DNA from: Saccharothrix violaceirubra
GTDB lineage: Bacteria; Actinomycetota; Actinomycetes; Mycobacteriales; Pseudonocardiaceae
DNA length: 64,000 bases
NCBI RefSeq assembly: GCF_014203755.1
Contig: NZ_JACHJS010000001.1
Coordinates: 620,001-684,000 of the forward strand
Reading direction: 5' to 3'
Numbering within the stretch: the first letter of the stretch is position 1; each line of letters opens with the position of its first letter. The notes under the pieces were generated by a model. That model had not been told where the DNA came from, made no database searches, and was given only the letters and a program-made list of their open reading frames with translations. Positions 52,990 to 61,727 of this stretch are shown in pieces. The translations under genes were made by a program, and so were the position numbers.

Positions 52990-54113
52990 CCGTCGACCGC
53001 GATCGACTCGACCGACGCGCGGGACTCCCGGTCGCGCTTGGCGACCTCCTCCCGCACGATCGGGATCACGTAGCGGCCGAAGTCGATCGCGTCGTCGAGC
53101 AGGTCGTAGCCGCGCGCCGAGATGATGTCCACGCCCAGGTCGACGTAGTCCAGCAACGCCGCGGCCACCGTCTCCGGCGTGCCGACCAGCGCGTTCGAGT
53201 TGCCCGCGCCGCCCGTCGCCGCCGCCGTGGGCGTCCACAGTGCACGGTCGTGGCGTTCACCCCGGGCCGCGATCTCCAGCAGGCGCTGCGAGCCGGTGTT
53301 CTCCGGCTTGGTCAACGAGTGCCGCCTGGTCAGCGCTTTGCCACCCGCCGTGCGCTCCTTGATCGCGCCCACGATCCGGTGCGCCTTCTCCCACGCCAGT
53401 TCCTCCGTGGCGCCCAGGATCGGCCGGAACGCCACCTGGATGCGCGGCACGTCCGTCCGCCCCGCCTCCCGCGCGGCCTGTCGCACCGACTCGATCTGCG
53501 CGGCCGTGTCCGCGAGCGGCTCGCCCCACAGGCAGAAGATGTCCGCTTCCGCCCCTCCCGCCCGGTAGGCGGCCGGCGAGGAACCGCCGAACGAGACGCC
53601 CGGTCGGGGCTGCTGGACGGGGAACACGTCGCTCACGAAGTCCGCGAACCGGTAGTGCTCGCCCGAGTGGTCGAACGGAGTGCGCGACGTCCACGCCTTC
53701 TTCACGATCCCGATGTACTCGCGGGTCCGCGAGTACCGGTCGTCCTTGGTCAGGTAGTCGCCTTCGCGCTGCTGCTCGTGGTCCGTGCCGCCGGTGATGA
53801 AGTGCACCGTCAGCCTGCCGTCGCTGATCTGGTCGAGCGTGGCGAACGTCTTGGCCGCGAACGTCGGGTACGACACGTTGGGCCGGTGCGCCAACAGGAT
53901 CTGCAACCGGTCGAGCTTCGTGGCCACGTAGGCGGCGGCCTGCGCCGGGTCGGGCGCCCCCGAGCCGTACGCGAACAGCACCCGGTCCCACCCGTGCTCC
54001 TCGTGGGCGCGGGCCAACCGCAGCGTGTACTCCTTGTCGAACGAACCAGCGGTGCGAGGGGCCGTCTCCGAACCGTCGTTCGTGCCGCCTATCCCCAGGA
54101 ACTCAACAGGCAC
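52986..54113 (-). CDS. LLM-class flavin-dependent monooxygenase (SsuD-like)
   Basis: A 375-residue luciferase-like monooxygenase: EFLGIGGTNDGSE at the start, HEEHGWDRVLFAYGSGAPDP, AHRPNVSYPTFAAKTFATLD, SDGRLTVHFITGGTDHEQQR and GVSFGGSSPAAYR. These match alkanesulfonate-type enzymes, which use reduced FMN and oxygen to cleave C-S bonds. Flavin reductases that could supply FMNH2 are encoded nearby at 57934-58930. It is the first gene of the minus-strand operon; its leader occupies the 54114-54438 gap. Confidence 0.88.
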   Translation of the reverse strand: MPVEFLGIGGTNDGSETAPRTAGSFDKEYTLRLARAHEEHGWDRVLFAYGSGAPDPAQAAAYVATKLDRLQILLAHRPNVSYPTFAAKTFATLDQISDGRLTVHFITGGTDHEQQREGDYLTKDDRYSRTREYIGIVKKAWTSRTPFDHSGEHYRFADFVSDVFPVQQPRPGVSFGGSSPAAYRAGGAEADIFCLWGEPLADTAAQIESVRQAAREAGRTDVPRIQVAFRPILGATEELAWEKAHRIVGAIKERTAGGKALTRRHSLTKPENTGSQRLLEIAARGERHDRALWTPTAAATGGAGNSNALVGTPETVAAALLDYVDLGVDIISARGYDLLDDAIDFGRYVIPIVREEVAKRDRESRASVESIAVDG

Positions 54114-54339
54114 GGCAAACCTTCCACGTGGAATCGGGTGTGAGGACTGGCCGACGGCGTTGAGGGAGACGCGCGGCGGACTGGAAGGCTCGGTGTCAGC
54201 GGGAACTCGACGACGACCACACGCGACCGAAGTCGATGTGACCGCGAATCACCAGCGGCACGGGAACCATGGTCCCAGTAGAACTCTGTGAACAACATGC
54301 GTCAACGAAGCACCCCCGGCGTCCAGATCGCGGAATCCC

Positions 54340-54370
54340 TTGACCGCACAGGGGGAAACGCACCTACGAT
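54340..54370 (+). promoter_or_regulatory. promoter of the permease operon
   Basis: TTGACC (54340-54345), 19-bp spacer, TACGAT (54365-54370), giving a leader of about 60 bases. Within the 54114-54438 gap a 13-base direct repeat CGGCGTTGAGGGA occurs at 54155 and 54380, and ACCATGGT is a small palindrome at 54266-54273. Confidence 0.5.
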
Positions 54371-54438
54371 CGGGCGCAGCGGCGTTGAGGGACGCGGCCG
54401 GTGACACCGTGTTCCCTCGACACCTGGGGAGATCGTCC

Positions 54439-55275
54439 ATGACCGCCTCGACCGACGTCGCGCCGAAACAATCCGGCCGCACCGCCGCGAAGATCGTCCC
54501 CCTGCGCCGCCCGTGGCGCTGGGCGTCGGCCGCCCTCGTGTCCGTCGCCGTGCTTCTGCTGCTGTGGTCCGTGGTGACCAACGACCAGTTCCAGTGGGAC
54601 GTCGTCGCCGCCTACTTCACCACCGAGGCCGTGCTGCGCGGCCTGTGGCTCACGCTCTGGCTGACGGCCGTCACGATGGTGCTCGGCTTCGCGATCGGCG
54701 GCGTGCTCGCCGTGATGCGGCTGTCCGGAAACCCGGTGCTGTCGTCGGTCGCCTGGGGCTACATCTGGCTGTTCCGGGCGGTCCCGCTGCTGGTCCAGCT
54801 CCTGTTCTGGTTCAACATCGGCATGCTCTACCCGGCGTTGGGCGGTGACGCGCCGCTCATCGGCCCGCTCACCGCCGTCATCCTCGGCTTGACGCTGCAC
54901 GAGGCCGCGTACGCCGCGGAGATCGTGCGCGGCGGCATCCTGTCGGTGGACCGGGGCCAGGTCGAGGCCGCGCTCGCGCTGGGCATGGGCCACGGCCGCA
55001 TCCTGCGCCGCATCGTGCTCCCGCAGGCCATGCGCTCGATCGTCCCGGCCGCCGGCAACGCCCTGATCGGCACGTTGAAGGGTACGTCGATCGTGAGCGT
55101 CCTGGCGGTCCAGGACCTGCTCTACTCCGTGCAGCTCATCTACAACCGCAACTACCTCATCATCCCGCTCCTGCTGGTCGCGACGGTCTGGTACGTGATC
55201 GTCACGAGTCTGCTGAGCATCGGTCAGCACTACGTGGAGCGCTACTACTCGCGTGGCGCGGGAAGGCAGTCGTGA
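54439..55275 (+). CDS. amino-acid-type ABC transporter permease
   Basis: A 278-residue HisM/GltK-like permease: five or six helices, [20 protein letters not shown], and the ATPase-contact EAA loop [20 protein letters not shown] near residues 175-195. It would form the channel for the binding protein encoded at 51590. ATG 54439 follows GGGGAG. It overlaps the ATPase gene as GTGA. Confidence 0.9.
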   Translation: MTASTDVAPKQSGRTAAKIVPLRRPWRWASAALVSVAVLLLLWSVVTNDQFQWDVVAAYFTTEAVLRGLWLTLWLTAVTMVLGFAIGGVLAVMRLSGNPVLSSVAWGYIWLFRAVPLLVQLLFWFNIGMLYPALGGDAPLIGPLTAVILGLTLHEAAYAAEIVRGGILSVDRGQVEAALALGMGHGRILRRIVLPQAMRSIVPAAGNALIGTLKGTSIVSVLAVQDLLYSVQLIYNRNYLIIPLLLVATVWYVIVTSLLSIGQHYVERYYSRGAGRQS

Positions 55276-56033
55276 CGGTCGCGGTCCAGGTCACCGACCT
55301 GCACAAGAGCTTCGGCGGCACCGAGGTGCTGCGCGGTGTCGACCTGTCGGTCCGACGGGGCGAGGTCACGTGCGTGATCGGCCCGTCGGGCTCGGGCAAG
55401 AGCACCCTGCTGCGGTGCCTGAACCACCTGGAGAAGCTCGACCACGGCGAGATCGAGGTGGACGGCGAGCTGATCGGCTACCGCCGGCACAACGGCCGCC
55501 TCCACGAGCTGAGGGAACGCGCCGTCACGCGGCAGCGCGCGGGCATCGGCATGGTGTTCCAGGGCTTCCACCTGTTCGGGCACCTGACCGTGCTCCAGAA
55601 CGTGGTCGAGGCGCCGATCGGCGTGCTCGGCGTGCCCCGGGCGGAGGCCGAGAAGCACGCGCGCGAGCTGATCGCCCGGGTGGGCCTGGCCGGTCGCGAG
55701 GGCGCCTACCCCCGGCAGCTCTCCGGCGGCCAGCAGCAACGCGTGGCCATCGCACGGGCGTTGGCCATGCGCCCCAAAGTGATGCTGTTCGACGAACCGA
55801 CGTCCGCGCTGGACCCGGAACTGGTCGGCGAGGTGCTCGAGGTCATGCGGGGCCTGGCCGCCGAGGGGATGACCATGGTCGTGGTGACGCACGAGATCGG
55901 TTTCGCCCGCGAGGTCGCCGACACCGTGGTGTTCCTCGACCAGGGCCTGGTGGTGGAGCAGGGTCCGCCCGCCGCGGTGATCGACGCCCCGACGCACGAG
56001 CGGACCAGGGAATTCCTCGCGAGGGTCCGATGA
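55272..56033 (+). CDS. amino-acid-type ABC transporter ATPase
   Basis: A 253-residue ATPase of the polar amino acid group: Walker [11 protein letters not shown]-loop [20 protein letters not shown], signature [15 protein letters not shown], Walker [17 protein letters not shown]-loop [10 protein letters not shown]. The short insertion [20 protein letters not shown] is typical of this subfamily. It overlaps the next gene as ATGA. It energises uptake with the 54439 permease. Confidence 0.93.
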   Translation: MTVAVQVTDLHKSFGGTEVLRGVDLSVRRGEVTCVIGPSGSGKSTLLRCLNHLEKLDHGEIEVDGELIGYRRHNGRLHELRERAVTRQRAGIGMVFQGFHLFGHLTVLQNVVEAPIGVLGVPRAEAEKHARELIARVGLAGREGAYPRQLSGGQQQRVAIARALAMRPKVMLFDEPTSALDPELVGEVLEVMRGLAAEGMTMVVVTHEIGFAREVADTVVFLDQGLVVEQGPPAAVIDAPTHERTREFLARVR

Positions 56034-57841
56034 CCGTTCCGGTGGTCGTGCTGGCCGGCGGCGGTCCGCGCGCGGCCGGGCTGCTGGAACGGCTCGGTGC
56101 CAACGCCTCGGTGTTCGGCGGCCCGCTGGAGGTGCACGTCGTCGACCCGTTCCCGGCGGGTGCCGGCCGGGTGTGGCGGCACGAGCAGTCGGGGCTGCTG
56201 CGGATGAACTCGATGGCCGAGGACGTCACCGTGTTCACCGACGACAGCGTGGTGTGCGAGGGGCCGATCGTGCCCGGTCCGTCGCTCGCCGAGTGGGCAG
56301 CCGGCCCGGCACTGTCCGAAGTGGACCTCGATTCGGAGGTGCGGGCGGAGCTGCTCGCGTTGACGCCGCGTTCGTTCCCGAGTCGCCGCGTGCAGAGCGC
56401 GTACCTCAAGTGGTTCCTGGGCGTCGCGGCTGCGTCGTTGCCCGAGGGAAGCGTGGTGCGTGTGCACCCGCACCGGGTCGTCGGGCTGGACGGGGATTCC
56501 GCCGAGCGCCAACGCGTCCGGCTCGACGGCGTCGACGAGCCCATCGTGGCGGACGTCGTCGTGCTGACGTTGGGGCACCTGGACAACGAGATCGACCCCG
56601 AGCACGCGGCGTTGGCGGCGTACGCGGCCGAGCACGGGTTGACGTACCTGCCGCCGGACTACACCGCCGACACGGACCTGTCCGCCGTGCCCGCGGGCGA
56701 GGACATCGTGGTGCGTGGCATGGGGTTGGCTTTCGTCGACCTCTTCGTGCTGCTGGCCGAGGGGCGCGGCGGGGTGTTCGAGCGCGTCGACGGCACATTG
56801 GTGTACCGGCCGTCGGGGCGGGAACCGCGGCTGCACGTCGGTTCACGACGCGGCGTGCCGTACCACTCCAAGACCGGGTACAAGCTCCAGGGCGTGCCGC
56901 CCGAGCCGCCGAAGTTCTTCCACGCCGAGGAAATCCTCGCACTTCCGGGTGATCTCCAGTTCCGGTCGCAGCTCTGGCCTTCGATGGCCAGGGACATCGC
57001 GTACTCCTACTACCGCGAGCTGTTCACGGGGCACCCGTCGCGCGTCACCACGGACTGGGAGACGTTCTCCGCGCGGTTCGGCGAGCTGGACTGGTACTCC
57101 GACGGGATGCGGGAGCTGGTGGCGCGCAGCGTGCCGGCCGACGAGGACCGGCTGGACTTCGAGCGGCTGGACCGGCCGATCGCCGGGGTGGTGTTCGACG
57201 ATTCGGCGGCGTTGCAGGAGTACCTGCGCGGGTACGTCGAGGCGGACGTCGCGCGGCGTTCCGACACCGCCTACAGCGCGGACCTCGGGGCGTTCTTCGG
57301 GCTGTTGGGCGTGTACGGGCAGCTCCCGGGGGTGTTGGCGTCCGGACGGTTGCGTGGTGACAACGGGTGGTGGCACGGGTTCTTCAGCTACCAGGCCAGC
57401 GGCCCGCCGCCGGAGCGGTTGGAGGAGCTGCTCGCGTTGTCACGGGCCGGGATCGTGACGTTCCTCGGCGCGGACGTGTGGGTGCGGGCCGAGGACGGCG
57501 TCTTCCTCGCGGGCGGGGCGAGCGTGCCCGGTCACGTGGTGCGCGCACGCGGCTTGATCGAGGCGCGGTTGCCGGAGCACAGCCTCGACCGGACGGCCGA
57601 TCCGCTGCTGCGGTCGTTGCGGGACGCGGGCGAGGTGTTCGACGCGGAGGGCCAGGTGCGGGTGGCGGCCGACGACTGCCGGGTGTTGGACGCTTCGGGC
57701 GTGCCGCACGCGCGTAGGTTCGCGATCGGGCCTTACACCAACAACAAGGCCTATGCGGCCTTCGCGCGTCCTCGGACCAACGCGCCCGCGTTCCGGCAGA
57801 ACGACCTGGTCGCCCGTGCGGTCCTGAAGTTCCTGTCCTGA
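56030..57841 (+). CDS. FAD/NAD(P)-binding protein (NAD_binding_9 type)
   Basis: A 603-residue flavoprotein with [20 protein letters not shown] at the N-terminus and [20 protein letters not shown], the arrangement of the FAD-NAD(P)-binding (PF13454-like) family; [20 protein letters not shown] marks a second nucleotide-binding segment, and the protein ends in a conserved [21 protein letters not shown] run. Family members are uncharacterised but recur beside amino-acid-type transporters and luciferase-like monooxygenases. ATG 56030 is coupled to the ATPase stop. Confidence 0.8.
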   Translation: MTVPVVVLAGGGPRAAGLLERLGANASVFGGPLEVHVVDPFPAGAGRVWRHEQSGLLRMNSMAEDVTVFTDDSVVCEGPIVPGPSLAEWAAGPALSEVDLDSEVRAELLALTPRSFPSRRVQSAYLKWFLGVAAASLPEGSVVRVHPHRVVGLDGDSAERQRVRLDGVDEPIVADVVVLTLGHLDNEIDPEHAALAAYAAEHGLTYLPPDYTADTDLSAVPAGEDIVVRGMGLAFVDLFVLLAEGRGGVFERVDGTLVYRPSGREPRLHVGSRRGVPYHSKTGYKLQGVPPEPPKFFHAEEILALPGDLQFRSQLWPSMARDIAYSYYRELFTGHPSRVTTDWETFSARFGELDWYSDGMRELVARSVPADEDRLDFERLDRPIAGVVFDDSAALQEYLRGYVEADVARRSDTAYSADLGAFFGLLGVYGQLPGVLASGRLRGDNGWWHGFFSYQASGPPPERLEELLALSRAGIVTFLGADVWVRAEDGVFLAGGASVPGHVVRARGLIEARLPEHSLDRTADPLLRSLRDAGEVFDAEGQVRVAADDCRVLDASGVPHARRFAIGPYTNNKAYAAFARPRTNAPAFRQNDLVARAVLKFLS

Positions 57842-57845
57842 TCCG

Positions 57846-57886
57846 ACGAAACCCGCGCCCGGCCGATGCCGGAGCGCGGGTTTCGT
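57846..57886 (+). terminator. intrinsic terminator of the permease operon
   Basis: A perfect 13-bp stem (57846-57858 with 57874-57886) lies five bases after the stop of the FAD/NAD(P)-binding gene. Confidence 0.9.
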
Positions 57887-57933
57887 GGTGTCCGAGTGCA
57901 CAACTCGCGGTGTCTGAACGTATGACTCGCGGG
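57887..57933. repeat. 22-bp intergenic tandem repeat, locus C
   Basis: Two units (57887-57908, 57909-57930), same family and orientation as locus A, directly between a terminator and the stop of the convergent flavin reductase gene. Confidence 0.8.
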
Positions 57934-58398
57934 TCAGGCCACCGACGTGTAGCGGCCCTGGAAGCGGACCAGGGGCGAGTTGCCGGTGGCGTGCTGGATC
58001 TCCAGGGGCTCGCCGACCAGTGCCACGTGGTCGCCCACGGAGATGCGGCGGGCCGTGCGGCAGCGCAGGCGCAGCGGCGCTTCCAGCAGGTGCGGCACAC
58101 CGTCCACATCGGACTCCCACTTGGTGTCCGGCCCGAAGCGGTCCGAACCGGTGCGGGCGAACAGGTCCGACAGGTCGGTCTGCCCGGCGTGCAGCAGGTG
58201 CACGGCGAACAACGGCGCGGTGCGCAGGACGGGCCACGCGGACGCGCCCTCGCCGATCCACACCACGATCAACGGCGGGTGCATGCTCGCCGAGGTGAAC
58301 GAGCTGACCGTGACGCCCACCGGTCCCTCGGGACCCGAAGCGGTCACGATTCCCACACCCTGGGGGAAATCACGCAACGCCGTGCGCAGATCGCTCAT
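57934..58398 (-). CDS. flavin reductase family protein
   Basis: A 154-residue split-barrel flavin reductase: LRTALRDFPQGVGIVTASGP, then VGVTVSSFTSASMHPPLIVV (flavin-binding) and FAVHLLHAGQTDLSDLFA. Such enzymes reduce FMN with NAD(P)H for a partner monooxygenase, plausibly the LLM enzyme at 52986. It lies four bases downstream of the FMN reductase gene, forming one operon. Confidence 0.88.
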   Translation of the reverse strand: MSDLRTALRDFPQGVGIVTASGPEGPVGVTVSSFTSASMHPPLIVVWIGEGASAWPVLRTAPLFAVHLLHAGQTDLSDLFARTGSDRFGPDTKWESDVDGVPHLLEAPLRLRCRTARRISVGDHVALVGEPLEIQHATGNSPLVRFQGRYTSVA

Positions 58399-58402
58399 GC
58401 CG

Positions 58403-58930
58403 TCATACCCCCACCGGTGTCGTGAACCAGCCCGCCTCGGTCAGCAGCTCGGCGAACCCGGCCGTCAGCCCGGCGGGTTCGGCCAGCGCCGACTCGTTCA
58501 GGAACAGCCCGCGTCCCGGCACCGAACCGCCCAGCTCGACCAGCACGGGCCGCAGGTGCAGCTCCACGGCCAGCGCGTGCCGGTCGGACGCGGCCACCAG
58601 CAGCGGCACGACGGTCTTGCCGCGCAGCCACCCGCCGGGCGCCTGGTCCAGCACGGCCTTGAGCAGGCCGGTGTAGGTCGCCTTGTACGTCGGCGACGCC
58701 ACCACGAGGATGTCCGCCGCAGACAACGACTCCAGCGCGTCCCGCACCGCCGTCGAACCGGGCGCGAACAGTTCCGTCGCGATCTCGGCCGCGTCGACCA
58801 CCGGTCCGGCGGAACCGCCCGACGCGGTGCGCACCGCGTCGGAGAGGGCGAGCGCGGCGTTCAGCGTCCGGGAACCCGGACGGGGATTGCCTACGAGGGT
58901 GCCGACTACGTGGGTCACGCTCCCGAGCAT
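58403..58930 (-). CDS. NADPH-dependent FMN reductase (SsuE/MsuE-like)
   Basis: A 175-residue flavodoxin-fold reductase: VGTLVGNPRPGSRTLNAALA at the N-terminus, LVVASPTYKATYTGLLKAVLD (flavin/NADPH contact) and GKTVVPLLVAASDRHALAVE. This is the group that feeds FMNH2 to alkanesulfonate-type monooxygenases. ATG 58930 is used; an internal GTG at 58915 is possible. Having both a split-barrel and an SsuE-type reductase in one operon is notable. Confidence 0.85.
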   Translation of the reverse strand: MLGSVTHVVGTLVGNPRPGSRTLNAALALSDAVRTASGGSAGPVVDAAEIATELFAPGSTAVRDALESLSAADILVVASPTYKATYTGLLKAVLDQAPGGWLRGKTVVPLLVAASDRHALAVELHLRPVLVELGGSVPGRGLFLNESALAEPAGLTAGFAELLTEAGWFTTPVGV

Positions 58931-58998
58931 GACAACGGCGCCGGCACCGCTCAAGGCGGTCCACGGTGCGGGATCACCCGAACCGGTGGGAATTTCCG

Positions 58999-59727
58999 CT
59001 AGGCGAACGCGGACAGGACGGTCGTCAGCCGGTGCGCGATCCGGTCGTTGTCGGTCGGCGCGAGGCTGAGCCAGCCGTGCTCGTTGACCATCAGGTAACG
59101 GCCGTGCGCGGTGTCGAACCACGTCACCAACGCGCCGACCCGCGACCCGCCCACCGAGACGCCGAACTGCCCGCCGGCCACGCGGCCGGCCGCCAGTTCC
59201 GTCAGGGCGGTGGCGTCCTCGCGCGACACCCCGGCCCGGTGCAGCGCCTCGCGCTCGCCGAGCCCGGCGTCGCCCCACGGGTCGTCCGACTCGGCGAAGT
59301 CCTGCGTCACGGCCTGGCTCAACGCCGTGACCGGCAGCGACAGCGCGTTGCCCGGCCCGGCGGTCCCGTCGGGGAGGATCTCCACGACCGCGTGCGCCAG
59401 CGCCGTCGGTCGCACCTCCAGCAGGCCGATCCGGTCGTCGTCGATCACGGCGAGCACGGCGCGGGCGCCGTCGGAGACGGCCACCGCCCGCACGACACGG
59501 CCCAGGTCCGCGACACCGTCGACGGCGACCCGACCCCGGCCGAGCAGCAGGAGGAGGTCCGCGAGACGAGGCGACGGCTGTCCCACCTCGTCGCGCAACC
59601 GCGCGCGGTCCTCCTCCGTGCCGCCCAGGCTCGGCACGTCCAGGGGGTAGGGCAGACGCCCGGCCCCCAGGTCGTGCCACACCACGTCGAGCTGACGTGG
59701 AGTCAACAGGAACTCCGGTTCGATCAC
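58999..59727 (-). CDS. EspG-family ESX secretion-associated protein
   Basis: A 242-residue protein with the EspG pattern: FLLTPRQLDVVWHDLGAGRL-like N-terminus (the family's 'EFLLTPEQFDVLWE' start), and a late FDTAHGRYLMVNEHGWLSLAP. EspG chaperones bind PPE proteins and keep them secretion-competent in type VII systems. GTG 59727 overlaps the stop of the PPE-like gene as GTGA, fitting a chaperone-client pair. Confidence 0.82.
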   Translation of the reverse strand: MIEPEFLLTPRQLDVVWHDLGAGRLPYPLDVPSLGGTEEDRARLRDEVGQPSPRLADLLLLLGRGRVAVDGVADLGRVVRAVAVSDGARAVLAVIDDDRIGLLEVRPTALAHAVVEILPDGTAGPGNALSLPVTALSQAVTQDFAESDDPWGDAGLGEREALHRAGVSREDATALTELAAGRVAGGQFGVSVGGSRVGALVTWFDTAHGRYLMVNEHGWLSLAPTDNDRIAHRLTTVLSAFA

Positions 59728-61181
59728 GGCCGTCCGCCCGTGGGCGGGGTGCCGCCGATCACCGAGGGCGGCAGGTCGGCGCCGGGCACCTCGAAGATGT
59801 CCTCGCCCCGCAGGTACGCGGCGGACTTGCGTTCCTGGTCGTCGTCCCGGCCGCCGGCCCCGCCCGGGCCGCCCATCGGCGAACCGGCCATGCCGGAGGC
59901 GGAACCGGCGCCCGGACCGCCGGTCGGCGCGATGCCCGCGGGCATCGGTCCGCGCGCGCCGAGCTGGCCGGTCGAACCGCCGGTCGCGAGCTGTCCGGCA
60001 CCCGGCTGGCCGTAACCGCCGCCACCGCCGCCGTAACCGCCACCGCCACCGTAACCGCCACCGCCGCCGTAACCGCCGCCTCCACCACCGCCGCCGAAGC
60101 CACTGGGAACGCCACCACGACCGCCGGGAACTCCGGGAGCACCGGGAATCCCGGGACGCGTCCCGCTGGTCGGGACACCGGGCGTGGTCGGGTACGAGGC
60201 GGGTCGGGGCGTCGGGTAGGTGCCGGGCCGGTTGGCCGGGTAGTCCGGCTGGACGGGCGTCGGGTACACCGGGCCGGGCTGGTTCGTCGGCGGCCGGTAC
60301 GGGTGCGCCACGGGCACCTGTGGCGTTGCGTTCGAAGTCGTCGTCGTGCCGCGCGGCTGGTAGTTGGACGGCGGCGGTTCGTACCCGCCGGAGCCGCCGC
60401 CGGGTACGTAACCGCCGTTCGACCCGCTGCCGGGTACGTAACCGCCGTTCGAGCCACCGGGCTGGTAAGAGGGCTGGTACGCGGCCGCCGGCGCGTAGCG
60501 GGGGCCGGCACCGGCCTCGACCTGCGGACTGTAGGCGGATGCCGTCGTCCTGCCGACCACCGTTTCCGTGAACGCGGACAGGTTCACGGGGGGCGGTTGC
60601 TCGTCGCGGCCGGTCACCGGGTTGAAGGGCAGCGTGAACCGCGGTGTCGTGCGATCGATGGCGCGCGACTGCTCCTCCATCGCGCCCATGACCGCGACGG
60701 CCGACTCGTGCGCGAGCCGCGCCCGCTCGTTCGCCATCGACACGTCCGCCGCCGACGACAGCAGGCCCTGCATGCCGCCACCGGTGAACACGCCGGTGGC
60801 CGCGTCCCAGCTGAACTCCACCGGCTCGGGCATCGCCGATCGTGTGCCCGCCATGACCTGGCTCTGGTCGCGCACCTTGTCGCCGACCAGGACGGCGGTC
60901 TCGGCGGTCCGCGTGACCCACTCGGCGAGCCGGCCGATGGCCTCCCGCGCGGTGTCCGCGGCGACGCCGGTCCAGCCCGACTCCGACGCCGTGATCCGAT
61001 CGGTGATCACGCGCGCGGACTCGGTCAGCTCCGCACCGAACTGGCCCCACTCGGCGCCGAGTTCACCGGTCCGGCCGGGGTCGTTGTTGTGGTGCACGGA
61101 GTCGTACAGCTCGCGGTGCGAGCGGGACGCCCAGTTCTGGGTGTCCGTCAGGACGAGGTCGATCTGCTGCGCGTCGGCCAT
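59724..61181 (-). CDS. PPE-like type VII secretion substrate with Gly/Tyr-rich tail
   Basis: A 485-residue protein. Residues 1-190 are a helical PPE/WXG-like domain (WGQFGAELTESARVITDRI, SGWTGVAADTAREAIGRLAEWV). The rest is low complexity: repeats of GSNGGYVPG, a Pro/Tyr-rich stretch, then a run of YGGGG units (about 60005-60110), ending with a short conserved-looking segment YLRGEDIFEVPGADLPPSVIGG. ATG 61181 follows GGGAGC. It is followed by the EspG gene in the same operon. Confidence 0.8.
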   Translation of the reverse strand: MADAQQIDLVLTDTQNWASRSHRELYDSVHHNNDPGRTGELGAEWGQFGAELTESARVITDRITASESGWTGVAADTAREAIGRLAEWVTRTAETAVLVGDKVRDQSQVMAGTRSAMPEPVEFSWDAATGVFTGGGMQGLLSSAADVSMANERARLAHESAVAVMGAMEEQSRAIDRTTPRFTLPFNPVTGRDEQPPPVNLSAFTETVVGRTTASAYSPQVEAGAGPRYAPAAAYQPSYQPGGSNGGYVPGSGSNGGYVPGGGSGGYEPPPSNYQPRGTTTTSNATPQVPVAHPYRPPTNQPGPVYPTPVQPDYPANRPGTYPTPRPASYPTTPGVPTSGTRPGIPGAPGVPGGRGGVPSGFGGGGGGGGYGGGGGYGGGGGYGGGGGGYGQPGAGQLATGGSTGQLGARGPMPAGIAPTGGPGAGSASGMAGSPMGGPGGAGGRDDDQERKSAAYLRGEDIFEVPGADLPPSVIGGTPPTGGRP

Positions 61182-61195
61182 CCCGGTTCGCTCCC

Positions 61196-61585
61196 TCAGT
61201 TCCCGTTCAGGCGCTTGAGTTCGTGCCGGTGTTCGTCGTCGACCTGCTGGAAGTTGCGGATCGCGCCGTCCACGGCGTCATAGGTCTGCCGGAGCACCTC
61301 GCGGTACGAGGTCATCACGGCCACGAAGGACAGCGGCTCGCCGTCGGCGCGGATCTCGAACTTGTGCGCCATCAGGTTGCCGACGGGGTTGGTGCCCAGC
61401 GGCGCCGGCTGCGCGAGGCGTCCGGCGCGTTCGAGCCACGAGTCCACCTGGTCCATCTGCTCGACGAGCATCCGGCGCAACTCCTCGCCGGTCGTGGGGT
61501 CGAGCGACACCCGGCCGGACCTGACCGTCTCGCTCAACGCGACGACGCGCGGCGGAAGTTCACTGCCCGCTTCGGCGATGTACAT
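61196..61585 (-). CDS. ESX-associated small helical protein
   Basis: A 129-residue helical protein: MYIAEAGSELPPRVVALSET, a central SWLERAGRLAQPAPLGTNPV, and SYREVLRQTYDAVDGAIRNF near the end. Proteins of this form open PPE/EspG operons in Pseudonocardiaceae and may heterodimerise with the PPE-like protein as PE/EsxA-like partners do; this is an inference. It is 14 bases upstream of the PPE-like gene. The 142-bp gap to 61727 contains the divergent promoters. Confidence 0.65.
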   Translation of the reverse strand: MYIAEAGSELPPRVVALSETVRSGRVSLDPTTGEELRRMLVEQMDQVDSWLERAGRLAQPAPLGTNPVGNLMAHKFEIRADGEPLSFVAVMTSYREVLRQTYDAVDGAIRNFQQVDDEHRHELKRLNGN

Positions 61586-61727
61586 CGGAATCCCTTGTGA
61601 ACGCTGCCTGCTGGATGCCGATCAGTCTCACCGTGTGCGCCAACGCCCGACCAACGCGCCGCCAATGCCGGCTGTGCCAGACTCGGCGCCGACCACACCG
61701 TGGTGATCACGCCGAGAGGTGTCAGCG

